The notes beneath the pieces were generated by a model. That model searched no databases. It was given only the letters and a program-made list of their open reading frames with translations, and had not been told where the DNA came from. From Drosophila pseudoobscura (lineage: Eukaryota; Arthropoda; Insecta; Diptera; Drosophilidae), in contig NC_046683.1 of NCBI RefSeq assembly GCF_009870125.1, positions 36,347,869-36,411,868 on the forward strand: 64,000 nucleotides of DNA, read 5' to 3'. Both the position numbers and the translations under genes were made by a program. Below, piece after piece: positions 1 to 10,004 of this stretch. Positions within the stretch are counted from its first letter, which is position 1. Every line of letters begins with the position of its first letter.

Positions 1-46
1 ACTAGAAAGGTGTGTAAGGATTTGTAATTTAATAAGAGGAAGAGAA

Positions 47-686
47 TTAGTGGTGGATATACATAATATGGTAGAGGGAACTATAATCCGAGCATAAGAC
101 CCTAAACGGTTCATGCAAGGAATAATTCGATCTACAAAGTGGAAGGGACAACGGTATAAAAATTCTAGTCAGTCTAATAGGAATCGTGAAGTTTATGCGG
201 CTCAACAGATCAGGGCTGTCTGCATCCCTGATCAAGTTGTGCATAAAAATCACACCAAAAATTTTTCTACGGTTAACTAAGGATGGCAGGTTTACTTATA
301 TCAGTCTACTAGAGTAAGATGGGAGTCTCACACCTTCATCCCAGTTAAGGCCCCACAGAACAAAGAGTAAAAAGTTTTTCTGTACTGATTCCACCATACA
401 CAGGAGCCGTATTCCTCTTTATAAACCCAAGCACGCCCATGGCCTTGTTTACCATGGTAGAAATGTGTTCGGAAAATTTTAACTTTGCGTCTAATAATAC
501 ACCAAGAGAGCGTCACATAGAGTATAGGGAGCCAAAAAGGGGCTAGAACGACGAAATGTCATTATTTTGCATTTCGCGGCATTATGTTGTAACAAGTTTG
601 CACAGCACCATGACTAAAAGTTTTTGAGATCGGATTGCAAGCGAGAATGAAATGAAATGTCCTTGTACTGGACACATAATTAAACA
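47..686 (-). pseudogene. CR1-like ORF2, 3' end of reverse transcriptase (broken)
   Basis: Reading the minus strand from about 690 gives MYADDV followed by a stop, then LCVQY, LQSDL and KCKIMTFRR. This is the region around and after the catalytic YADD box of a LINE reverse transcriptase. Further left, at 328-516 in shifted frames, are traces of the RT thumb (RTHFY, ALTGMKV). At 47-253 is a segment homologous to the 3' region of the CR1-like element near 53650. Several stops and frame changes make this clearly dead. The fingers and most of the palm are absent. Confidence 0.6.
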
Positions 687-1640
687 TCATCCGCATACAT
701 TACGCGTACTGTTTACGAAGCAGTAAAACTGTTTAGGGTCCTGAGAAAAACGTATCCTGCAACGAGATAGGTAGTTCTTATAGCATTGAGCATTAAGAAC
801 TGAAAAGTTTGACCGAGCTATTACATAGCGAGAGTGAGAAGTAGGAGAACCCACTTCTTGAAATTTTTTATAAAGTCTTGATTTTAAGTTTCTTAGATTG
901 GATAATTCTTCGGTAAGCCAAGGGGGTTTTCCAGATCTAATCGGACAAGAAAGCGGGACACAAGAATCAAAAAATGTGCCAAGAGCATTGTACAAAATGT
1001 TTGTGCCTTTTATGAAATCAGTGCACAAGTACAAAGCGGACCAATCAAAATCCGTAATGAGGTTACTAAGTCATGTCGTGACATGGGCACTAGGATACTA
1101 GACTCGTTTACCGAAGACCAAACAGTTCCTGGCAAGTTGAAGTCACCAAGAACTATCATACGATCTTTATCAGATAGCGAGGAAAAAACAGCGGTTAAAG
1201 CGGACAAGCGCTGCTCATAAATTGAAATATCCGAAGAAGGTGGGATATACGAGCAAGTAATGAATATAGCGAAAGCGGGAAGAATCAGTTTTACACACAG
1301 GAATTCCAGTTCCTGTTGAACTTGGACTGTGAAGTGTTCTGACGTGAAGTAAGAGTCCACTGCAATTATAGCCCCTCCTGCACGTCGAGACGAACGGTCC
1401 TTTATAAAAGTTGTGTACCGACCTGCCCGAACCTCGGAACTTAGAATGTCCGGCTTTAACCAGGTTTCAGTAAACACAATAACGTGGAAAGCAAATCCCG
1501 GAAAAGAATGCTGAGCTTATTACGCAAGCCTCTTACATTCTGATAGGTTACCAAAAGAGAAGTCAGTTTTTTGGAAAGGTGGAAGCAAGACGGGAAGTTG
1601 AGGAAGAGGAAGTTGAGGTTGAGGGTGGCACACTGCAAAG
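687..1640 (-). pseudogene. CR1-like ORF2, endonuclease and linker (broken)
   Basis: Apurinic-type endonuclease/exonuclease/phosphatase domain that would nick target DNA for target-primed reverse transcription. Visible motifs in order are YQNVRGLRNK, TETWLKPD, RAGGAIIAVDS, CSYIPPSSD and VLGDFNLPG. These are followed, in another frame, by the post-endonuclease linker (KPPWLTEELSNLRNLKSRLYKK). At least two frame changes, near 1477 and near 1030, separate these blocks, so no continuous protein can be made. The linker ends at NSTRNV near 700, where the sequence jumps directly to RT palm residues. That shows an internal deletion of several hundred codons. Confidence 0.75.
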
Positions 1641-1664
1641 ATTTGGAAGGGATATGGGGGGCCT

Positions 1665-2152
1665 TGTAGAAATGGAATCGTAATCGAATAGAAACAGCGA
1701 AAACACTTCTGTTCTTTCTTCGGGTTGTATTCGGAATGGAATCAATTTAGTCTTCATAAACTTATTTAGCCTAAAGTACATAATGTTCTTGGTTGAGTTC
1801 TGTCGCTAATGGCAGCGGCAGAACGGGATCATGTAGCATGCCATATGTACATATGTGTATATTTATGTTTGTATGAATGTATATGCAGACAGCATATTCA
1901 TTGGAATGCTCATTTGGCCACTTGGAATATATTGCCGACACTGCAGTTCTCACGCTGCAGGCCAGTCCAAATATAAGAGACTGATCGTATTACGGCTCTT
2001 GAGTGTGGCTATGTTACGTAAACATTGCGACAAAGTGTCTTTATGTTTATGAGCGTGATACTCTACATTAACTTTGGGCATATGACCACTTGACATATTG
2101 TATACACTACAATACGGTGGGCATATTCTTATTTGGCATACAACATACTACA
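1665..2152 (-). repeat. 3' LTR of the mdg1/412-like element
   Basis: About 488 bp, bounded on the minus strand by TGTAGTATG at 2152 and TTCTACA at 1665, the usual TG...CA ends. It begins immediately after a purine-rich AAAAAGGGAGG tract. Length and start resemble the 412 LTR, which is roughly 0.5 kb. No second copy exists in the window, so the inner and outer limits rest on end motifs and the tract rather than on an alignment. Confidence 0.65.
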
Positions 2153-2165
2153 CCTCCCTTTTTAG
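2153..2165 (-). promoter_or_regulatory. Polypurine tract of the mdg1/412-like element
   Basis: The minus strand reads AAAAAGGGAGG directly before the TGTAG of the 3' LTR. This is the expected position and composition for the plus-strand DNA priming site of an LTR retrotransposon. Confidence 0.65.
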
Positions 2166-2385
2166 AGAAATAACGTAATATAATTATGTAGTTATTTATT
2201 AATTTTTATTTTTTTTTAAATGCTTTTGTTTTTTGGATATCTTGTATGTTGATTATCTCTTTTTTTTCTTTTTTTTTATATATATATATTTATGTGTATA
2301 TAAATCAATAATTAAAAACATATATTTTTTTTTGTATTATTATTCTCAATGTTTGATCAGACCGTTTCATGAGGTATTTCAAATT
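2166..2385 (-). other. 3' untranslated spacer, very AT-rich
   Basis: The stretch between the integrase stop codon and the polypurine tract holds T-runs and TATA-type dinucleotide repeats on the plus strand (around 2200-2340). No coding signal is seen. Confidence 0.5.
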
Positions 2386-2842
2386 TTATACCTGTATTTT
2401 TAGCCTATCTTTATGAACTGTGTGTCTCTTATTTGTACTATCTTTAATGGTAATGTTAACTTTATCATCTATGCATATGACCTCAAATGGTCCTATATAC
2501 CTAGGGTCTAACTTGTGTCCTACTTCGTTTTTTAATAGTACTTTGTTTCCTATTTCTATGCTTACATCTGATGCTTTGTTATAATAGTATTTTTTATTTC
2601 TGACTTTATTATTTTCTAGCGATATGCTAGCTCTTTGATATGCTATTTCTAGTCTAAACTTTATTTCTTTTGCATAGTTATCTATGTTATATAATGGGTC
2701 TATTCTAGTTACTTTATTAAAATCTATAAACTGTCTTGGTAATCTGCCAAAGACGTGTTCATATGGACAATATTCATGCGATGCCGAGGGTGTTGTATTG
2801 TATCCAAACATCCCAATCGGTTTTGTCTGCAGATATGTATGA
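2386..2842 (-). pseudogene. mdg1/412-like integrase, C-terminal part
   Basis: End of the pol polyprotein. The visible sequence NTTPSASHEYCPYEHVFGR is typical of the Gypsy integrase just after the catalytic core. It is followed by a lysine-rich region and the chromodomain-less C-terminal motif KLDPRYIGPFEV, ending in HKDRLKIQV and a stop at 2386. It was one protein with the segment ending near 4502 before the LTR-type insertion. The minus-strand reading frame resumes across the duplicated ACGA, which supports a clean insertion. Relative to known relatives a few residues before NTTPSAS seem missing, so a small deletion may also be present. Confidence 0.75.
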
Positions 2843-2846
2843 ACGA

Positions 2847-4497
2847 TGTTACATTTAGCTTGTTTCCCAGAGGGCAATGCCGGCTAGCTGTCGACCCCAG
2901 GGCTGGGTAGTTCCCCTTGCCCGCCAAATGTAGACAAAAAAGGAGACATACTACTTCTCGGGACATCAAAACTAACAACAACCTAACAACAACAAAGAAA
3001 ATCATAAACAGACGGCTATCAAGTGGGTGAAGCTTGGGTGTTACCACTTCGCGCGCCCGCCCTACCTGTGACCAAACACAACGTTCATTTTGGCCACCCT
3101 CTGCTGGAACGGTAACGGCTGGCTTAATCCATGGCTTACGCCACGCGTCCTCCCTCTATTTTAAATTTAATGCATCATACTTCAGTCTATATCCAAGCTT
3201 TAATAATTATAAATTGACAACTTCATATTTCTTATTAATAAATAGCTATACTCAAAATTATCCCTAACCAAAAAGAAACACCAAAACGTTCGACACAAAG
3301 ACAAACACGGAAATAACTGCTGAAATTTCGTTTAACCTACAGGGATACCCTCACCCATTCGTACTGGAATATGTGTAGATGAGTGGAGACTGGATCCGTC
3401 TTACGGGAGTTACTTTCACTCGGGCCCCTACGGAGACCTGACCTACCAAGAGCTCTTGTTAAGGGTCCCCGGGACATAAACAATAAACAATATTTTCCAC
3501 AAATCACTCGACCACATACGGTGGACTGATGGGACCCCCGCGTCACCCGCTAAGGGTTAATCTTCTGGCGTTGACCAGCTGATCGCCGATTTACGTTTGT
3601 GAAAGGTGTTGGTGTTTTTACATGTTTTTTTTTTTCACTGGCCAAGATTTTACGTTAAACGTTTTAAGCTTATACTAAATACAGAATAAAGGACAACACA
3701 CGGAACAAAATAACATTTACTGTGGAACGGTGTTTGGAGTGCGGATTATTTTTTTTTCTTTAAGTTCAATAACGTGGGCTCGCTGATCGCTGGCCGTGGC
3801 CGGTCAGCCCTAAATTTATCTAGGTCCGTGTATACGTGTGCGCGCGTGTGTGTGTGTGAATAGGATTTCGAGGTTTTCACTTGGTAAAAGAGCCCAAACG
3901 TGTGGCACGCACTGGACGGCGATGCAACGATCGTGCGGTGTGGCTAGAATCGCCCTGGCAGCTCACTCGACCTCTTTCACCCCCCCCCTCTTCACACGTC
4001 CCGCACTACTTGGCTCACACACGCGCAACTGGAACGAACTCACTCAGGTCCCGTTGTACCGTCTTCTTCTCTGCAGTCGACTTTCTCGGACTCCAGTGTT
4101 CCTCTCCAGGAAATCTTCCGGCCCGGTTCTGGTGGCTATATTCCTTGCCGGTTCAAACTGTTTGTAAAATTTTGCATTACTACCTACTTTATTGCCCGCT
4201 TTTTCTGTACTCACTTCAAACTGTTTGTTTTATTCACAAAATTTCAGATCTCGACGTTACTTCGTCCACGCTCCACGATTTTCATAACCCAATCCACGTT
4301 TTCTAATATTTTCACTCCTATTTATCCCTTTTTCCCTTACTAATACATATAACTAATCCTATTCTCTTCCTTATATCCCCAGTAACGGCTCCAACTCCCC
4401 CCGATGTCCCCATACACCATCGAGCCTCCCTGGACTCCCGCTAGATGGCGCGTCGCCCTCAGCCCTGGCCACCTATCGTTCAGGTGGGACTGGAACA
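2847..4497. repeat. Solo-LTR-like insertion (1651 bp) with 4-bp target duplication
   Basis: The insertion starts TGTTACATT and ends CTGGAACA. It is flanked by ACGA at 2843-2846 and again at 4498-4501. It interrupts the integrase frame of the mdg1-like element, whose coding sense continues on both sides. A 4-bp duplication and TG...CA ends indicate a Gypsy-type LTR. No gag or pol similarity is visible inside, so it is most simply a solo LTR left by recombination between two LTRs. It is long for an LTR, with a TG-repeat run near 3835-3860 and a C-rich stretch near 3980. A small non-autonomous LTR element is the alternative. The family was not recognised. Confidence 0.65.
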
Positions 4498-4501
4498 ACG
4501 A

Positions 4502-5941
4502 ACGTATTCATTGAATTTTCTATGACTTCGTTCTATTGTCCCTAAGGTCTGGTGGTGGTGTGCAGTGGACGTTATGTTGTCTATCTTAAGATATTTGCAC
4601 AAATCATTTATGATTGAATTCTTATATTCTGTTCCCATGTCCGTAATGAACGTCTTCATCGGACCGTACTTCAGAATAAAGTTTTCAAATATTGCTTTGG
4701 CAACGGTTGTTGCGCTTTTATTTGGAATTGGTATGGATACTAAATACTTTGTTAAATCGCATATTAGCGTAACTGCATGTTCATTGCCATTTTCTGAGCA
4801 TGGTAGTGGACCTATAGTATCCACTATCACTCTATCAAAAGCCATGGTTGGTATTTCCGTTAGTGTCATTGGGGTCCTAATATGAGTTGTTATTTTAGAT
4901 TTCTGGAATTTTTGACATTTACGTATGTATTCTTTGATATGACGAGTCATGTTTTTCCAATAGTAATGTCTTTTTATTTTCGCTAGCGTTTTCGAAATGC
5001 CATTATGACCTCCTTGAGTTGGATCGTCGTGAAATTTAGACAGTATCGCTTCTTGATCTTTTTCATTTTCTATTTGGGTCACCGGCTTGAGTAGCGCTAC
5101 TCGTAATGATTTTAATATTTTATTGCCCATGTTCTTAAAAGATTCAATTGAACTTAAATCAAAGATCTTTTCGCTCGGTGCCATTTTGAGCTGGCTGATC
5201 GCAAGTATACCGGCTTGCATTTCAAGCCTTTGGAAGAACTGACCTAAGTCAAGGGTTCCATTGGTATACAGATCGCTAACATCCATTCTTGCTACAACTT
5301 TTCTTCCATGTTTTAAAAAACATATCTGATTTTGTATGTGCAAGGCCACTACTTTTCGTACTTCGTCATTACAAATGACTTCATATACGTTGGGCTTAGA
5401 AGCGTTGTCAAGAGTTTGCATAGGCAAATCTTCTTGTACATTTCCTGCGCAGGAATTTTTCTGTCTATTTTGTTGCCTGGTAGTGACTTTCAGGACTTTG
5501 TTGTGCATGTCTTTTAGGTCGGATATTGTAATCCTGGATAGGTCGTCTGCCACGAAATTGTCTTTACACTTGAGATATTCGACTGTGAAATCATATTCTT
5601 CTAGATCTAATCTCATTCTGGTTAGTTTTGAACTTGGATTTGTCATCGAGAACAAATAAGTTAGTGGTCTGTGGTCTGTCTTTACTGTAAAATGTTTTCC
5701 ATAAATATATGGTCTGTAATGTGTAATTGCCCAGTGAATTGCTGCTAACTCTTGTTCTGTAGTAGTTTTGTTGCTTTCACCTTTGGTAAATGAGCGTGAA
5801 GCATATGCAACTGGGAGATGCTTATCTCCATATTTTTGTGTTAGAACAGCTCCACATGCGTGTTTACTTGCATCTGTAATTATGCAAAATTCTTTATTGA
5901 AATCTGGATATTTTAATAATGTGGGTTTTATTAAAGCCTTC
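4502..5941 (-). pseudogene. mdg1/412-like RNase H and integrase core
   Basis: Continuous minus-strand frame. RNase H shows ITDASKHACGAVL and KTDHRPLTYL. The integrase zinc-binding region follows (HNGISKTLAKIKRHYYW ... CQKFQKSK). The DD35E core is visible as VDTIGPLP, TDMGTEYKN and GTIERSHRKFN. The segment is cut on the 5' side by the BEL/Pao insertion at 5942 and on the 3' side by the LTR-type insertion ending at 4497, so the domain order is intact but physically split. The first 28 codons of the open frame on the right come from the inserted LTR and are not part of the gene. Confidence 0.85.
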
Positions 5942-6057
5942 TGTTCAGTTGCAGAAGTATGCTTAAGCAATAGCTTATAAGACCCGTCGGCATAACACAG
6001 TGACACCGCGACACAGTGTTCCATTTAACATGCAATATAATACCTCACGACAAACAC

Positions 6058-6123
6058 ACTAGCCACTGCAGTGAGTTCTGTTGACAATGCACTAGCCACT
6101 GCAGTGAGTTCTGCTGACAATGC
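6058..6123 (+). repeat. 33-bp tandem duplication in the BEL-A LTR
   Basis: Two adjacent copies of a 33-bp unit beginning ACTAGCCACTGCAGTGAG, differing at one position. Each contains the palindrome CACTGCAGTG. The same pair is present in the 3' LTR near 19049-19114, so it is part of the family's LTR. It lies upstream of the TATA-like box, which is where enhancer or silencer repeats often sit. Confidence 0.8.
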
Positions 6124-6252
6124 ACTCTTTCCGCAGAGTGCAAAGACAGCGGAGGCATTTGCTGACCATCAAAATGTCGCAATTGCCCACCAGACACCAA
6201 AATTATCCATAATACACAAACATATATTTTACAGACTCAGCACTTTTGTACC

Positions 6253-6260
6253 TATAAATA
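6253..6260 (+). promoter_or_regulatory. TATA-like box in the BEL-A 5' LTR
   Basis: TATAAATA lies about 240 bp before the LTR end, followed closely by AATAAA. This would put the U3/R boundary near 6280. The same arrangement recurs in the 3' LTR. It is assigned from the motif and its position only. Confidence 0.4.
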
Positions 6261-6495
6261 AGAATCATTTTTGTAAATAAAATCAGTATCAGAAACAGTA
6301 CCACAACTGCCTGTCACTCATCTTCCATCGCAATCAACAGAGGCTGTCGCTGTGTCTTCAGATCCTCATTTGCGCACCGTAGGATACCCTCTCCGCAGTC
6401 CAACTGGATCAAGTTCTAGTTGCGACGACCAAACTGTAGACGGTTTATGTACCGTATGCAACCCAGCTTCCTACACACACACACACACATTAACA

Positions 6496-6515
6496 TTTGG
6501 TGACCCCGACCTTGG
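6496..6515 (+). other. Primer-binding site region of BEL-A
   Basis: Immediately after the 5' LTR the sequence is TTTGGTGACCCCGACCTTGG. The core TGGTGACCCC is shared with the second BEL element at the same position (22903). That supports a tRNA primer site. The tRNA identity was not determined. Confidence 0.65.
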
Positions 6516-6909
6516 TCATCCTTTCAAACTGTCAGACAAGCTACAGTGAAAGGATTCGATCTGGACATCAGATTGAAGCAGTCAACAGGACATCTTCAAT
6601 AAAAATTTGGCACCAGGCCATGCACTTACGGTAGCATCTCCTACCAATAAGTATCACTCTGGCAAATCTGACATATTCAGGTTATCAGCCCACAGAAAAA
6701 CAGCTATAGAATTCGACTACCACCAAGGTAATCAATTTTTGTTGTTCCGTGCGTTCCATAGATTGGAAACAGCACAAATCCCTCCATTCAACACATCACC
6801 TGTACTATTACCTTTCTGACCGACAACGGTTGCGATTCGGAGCGTATCCAGCTGCAAAGCAAATAAAACACTCCCAACGGGTCGAAAGGAATAAGTACAA
6901 ACAGATAGA
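6516..6909 (+). other. BEL-A leader
   Basis: About 390 bp between the primer-binding site and the gag ATG. No conserved coding sequence is evident. It presumably carries packaging signals, but nothing specific was recognised. Confidence 0.5.
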
Positions 6910-9900
6910 ATGGATAAACATATGGAGGCAGAAGCTGCCGCTACAATGGATGAGCAGCAAGAAATTGGTGAAGAAATATCGAGGTGCATTCGGAACTATA
7001 AAAAAGATTCCCAAGAACGAAAGCAAACGGCCTCCTATTTTCAAGCCAAAATATCAGCACTAGAAAATGCGTGGAATCGCTTCAACAAAAACGACTCCAA
7101 ACTTCGCGATTCAGACAAAACGGATGAATACGTAAAATTCCGGGAAGACTTACGTACAACATGTAAGCAATACATTGCGATGTTTACCGAAGGCATGGAT
7201 AAGCTATCACAGACGTCTAGTGCTCGTGGGGAACGTCAAATCGTCTTTAAAGAAAGGCATGAGAATCCTTCGGTAGCTCCCAAAGACAGCGGTCTGATCC
7301 AGCAGTCCTCGAAGGATTACAGCAAACTTCTTTCACTATGTCGCCGACAAAAGGCTATAGTAGAGTCCGTTAAGCGCAATCTGAAACAACTTTCAGAGGC
7401 GGAAGGACGCACATCAAGTGATTTGATAAAATCACTATGGACTCAAGCGCAGGAAGTCCACTTCACAATTCATGAGGAATACGAGGACCCAGTGGAAGGA
7501 GGATACGACATGGAAGCCTATCTAACACTGGAAAGTAAGGTCCAAAGAGCATTGGCAAAGTCAGCCACACCAAACACGGATAACGTGCAGCTGCCACGGA
7601 TCAGCATCCCAAAGTTTGATGGGGATCTATTAAAATGGACCCAGTTCTTCGATCTGTTCTCATGCATGGTGCATGAGACCAACATGCCTACGGTGAAAAA
7701 GATGTGGTATCTTAAAACCACCGTCACCGGCGAGGCAGAAAGACTGATTCGACATATCGATCTAAAGGAGGAAAATTATGAAGCCGCTTGGGAAATACTA
7801 GTTGACGCATACAACAATCCCAGGGATGTTTCAAACACGGTACTGAACCGCTTCCTCAATCACCAGACAATTAATGACGATCCCAAGTCATTAAAAGAGT
7901 TGTATATAACAACCATAGAATCCCTTGCATCACTAAAGGGATTGGGCATCAATATATCTACATGGGATCCGATATTGATTGCCATTATGAGGAACAAACT
8001 GGATGTAACAAATATGTATGAGCAATCATTGGGAAGCTCAAAGGACATTCAGGCGCTGGATACGATGCTTCAGTTCTTGGAGCAAAGAATTCGGGTTCTA
8101 GGAACCAGTAAGAAGCCACCAGCATCAAGGAGAGAGCCAAAAGGCACGACATGTGCATCAGCAAACACAGGGAGAGCGCGAGCACCCTTATGCACATTCT
8201 GCAAGAAAGCAAGCCATTGGCTCTACGGATGCGAAGAATTTCGCTCCAAATCTCCATCAGAACGACTAAACTGGGTACAAAAGCAAAAAATGTGCGTCAA
8301 TTGTTTTAGAACAAATCACAAAACAAACGCATGCCCCGGTCGAAACTGCTTCAAGTGTGACAAGAAGCACAACACGATGCTACATTTGGAAACAGCATCA
8401 GGCGCAGCTCCGACGGTTGGTGCAGCAAGTAACAATAGTTACAATCTTCTGGCCACAGCAAAGGTGGCAGTAGAAGCCAACAACGGGCAGGTTGCTAACT
8501 TCAGAGCACTGCTAGATTCAGGATCACAGATAAACTTGATCTCTGAACGAATGGCATCAATGTTGTCACTCAAACTAAAAGACACAACATTGCAGATCGA
8601 AGGAATTGGAGGTCAATCAAAGACCAGCAGAGCACGAGTAAATGTGCTCATGAAATCCCTTCACAATGGTTTTACGCAAAGAATTGAAGCGTTCGTATTA
8701 CCACAGATAATAGCTGACCAACCAGCTCAGGCACTCGATCCAGAGAGCTTAAACATACCAAGCAGGATCTCACTGGCAGATCCAAACTTCCATACGCCAG
8801 GCAAAATCGACATGCTAATCGGAGCCGAGCATTATTACTCGCTGCTGCTACCAGATCAACAGCAGCTAAGGACAGGAGGCCCGCTGCTACAAAACACGAA
8901 ACTGGGATGGATTGTGGCAGGAAAAGTCAGATCTGCCCACAAATCCTCACCCATTTGTGCAACGGGAGTAAACGAGCTCATGGAAAGATTCTGGACTCTG
9001 GACAATCTAGAGACGGAAGACAAACCACGCACTCCAGTGGAGGCACGATGCGAAGCTCATTTTATAGAAAATCTTCAGACAGCTTCAGACGGCCGCTTTA
9101 TTGTAAAGCTCCCATTTTCCGAACACCCTTCAGCCCTGGGGGAGTCGTTGGAAACCGCAACAAAAAGATTCCTAGCGTTGGAGCGGCGAAGCTCAACAGA
9201 AACTTGGAAGAGTTATGTGAACTTCATGGAAGAGTATGAACGACTAGGACATATGAAGATTGTCCCAGCATCAAAAGTTCCCAAAAGGCACTACTTCATT
9301 CCACATCATTGTGTACTCAAACCTGAGGGCACCACCACAAAGCTTCGGGTACTATTCGATGCCTCATGCAAATCCACAAGCGGGAAATCTTTAAACGACA
9401 TTCTGCAGGCGGGACCCACCGTTCAGAGCGAACTTATGTCCATTCTGCTACGATTTCGGATTCATAAGTACGTGTTCACAGCGGACATAGAAAAGATGTA
9501 CCGGCAAGTGTGGATGAACCCGGAGGATCAATTCCATCAGATGATAGTCTGGAGAAACAATCCATCCGAAGAGATCAGGTACTACCGCCTGAAAACAGTA
9601 ACATATGGGACAACAGCTGCTCCGTTCCTAGCAACGAAATGTCTGGATCATTTGGCGATACAATACAAAGACAGACTACCAGTCGGATCAACAACATTAA
9701 AAACCGATTTCTATGTTGACGACTGTCTAACTGGAGCAAACACGATTCCAGAGGCAATTCATGTTCGACAAGAACTAAATAAGATATTACTACCGTCCGG
9801 ATTCAAATTGCGCAAGTGGTGCTCCAACAATGAGCAACTTCTCCAAGGAATCCCCAAAGAGGATATTATAACCGATGTAAAACTAGGAGAGACACTAGAG

Positions 9901-10004
9901 CACTACAGCGTGAAAACTCTGGGTCTCATCTGGATGCCGAAGAAGGATACATTGTGTCGACGAACACAGAAAAGCCAGGCTACACGCATCACCAAACGGG
10001 TGTT
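6910..10004 (+). pseudogene. BEL-A gag-protease-RT polyprotein, truncated
   Basis: Open from ATG at 6910. The N-terminal gag has a coiled, charged region and a DUF1759-like gag core (ISIPKFDGDLLKWTQFFD). Cys/His knuckles follow at roughly residues 425-495 (CTFCKKASHWLYGC, then CVNCF...CFKC). The aspartic protease has LLDSGSQ near residue 535. The reverse transcriptase shows LRVLFDASCKS, TADIEKMYRQV and the catalytic FYVDD near residue 935. BEL coding ends near 10004, at ITKRVL. The open frame then runs on to 10140 inside the antisense end of the nested LOA LINE and stops, so it encodes no RNase H. The protein is otherwise open through RT. This reads as a disrupted polyprotein rather than a working one. 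Confidence 0.85.

Larger units (their letters stand above)
1..1664 (-). mobile_element. CR1-like LINE fragment (copy CR1-c)
   Basis: Degenerate non-LTR retrotransposon read on the minus strand. Its endonuclease start lies near 1640 and its 3' part runs off the left edge. The order on the minus strand is endonuclease, linker, a deletion that removes most of the reverse transcriptase, then the RT palm end and 3' region. The 3' peptide containing PDLLSRINFT closely matches PDLLSRISFT in the CR1-like element at 53331-57800, so the two are relatives. The right edge is cut by the LTR of the mdg1-like element at 1665. The CR1 assignment rests on the endonuclease opening (YQNVRGLRNK) and the general layout; a jockey-clade relative is the alternative. 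Confidence 0.75.
5942..6495 (+). repeat. 5' LTR of BEL-A
   Basis: 554 bp, starting TGTTCAGTTG and ending CACATTAACA. It matches 18933-19484 almost perfectly. It contains a 33-bp tandem duplication, a TATA-like box, an AATAAA (6276-6281) and a CA-dinucleotide run close to the 3' end whose length differs by 2 bp between the two LTRs. Confidence 0.95.

Noticed and set aside
4565..5659. Plus-strand ORFs over the mdg1-like integrase and RNase H
   Set aside because: Antisense shadows of the minus-strand pol, which carries all conserved motifs.
6071..6280. 69-codon ORF repeated in both BEL-A LTRs (also at 19062)
   Set aside because: It lies over the 33-bp tandem repeat, TATA-like box and polyadenylation signal, with no domain. 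It is an artefact of LTR duplication.
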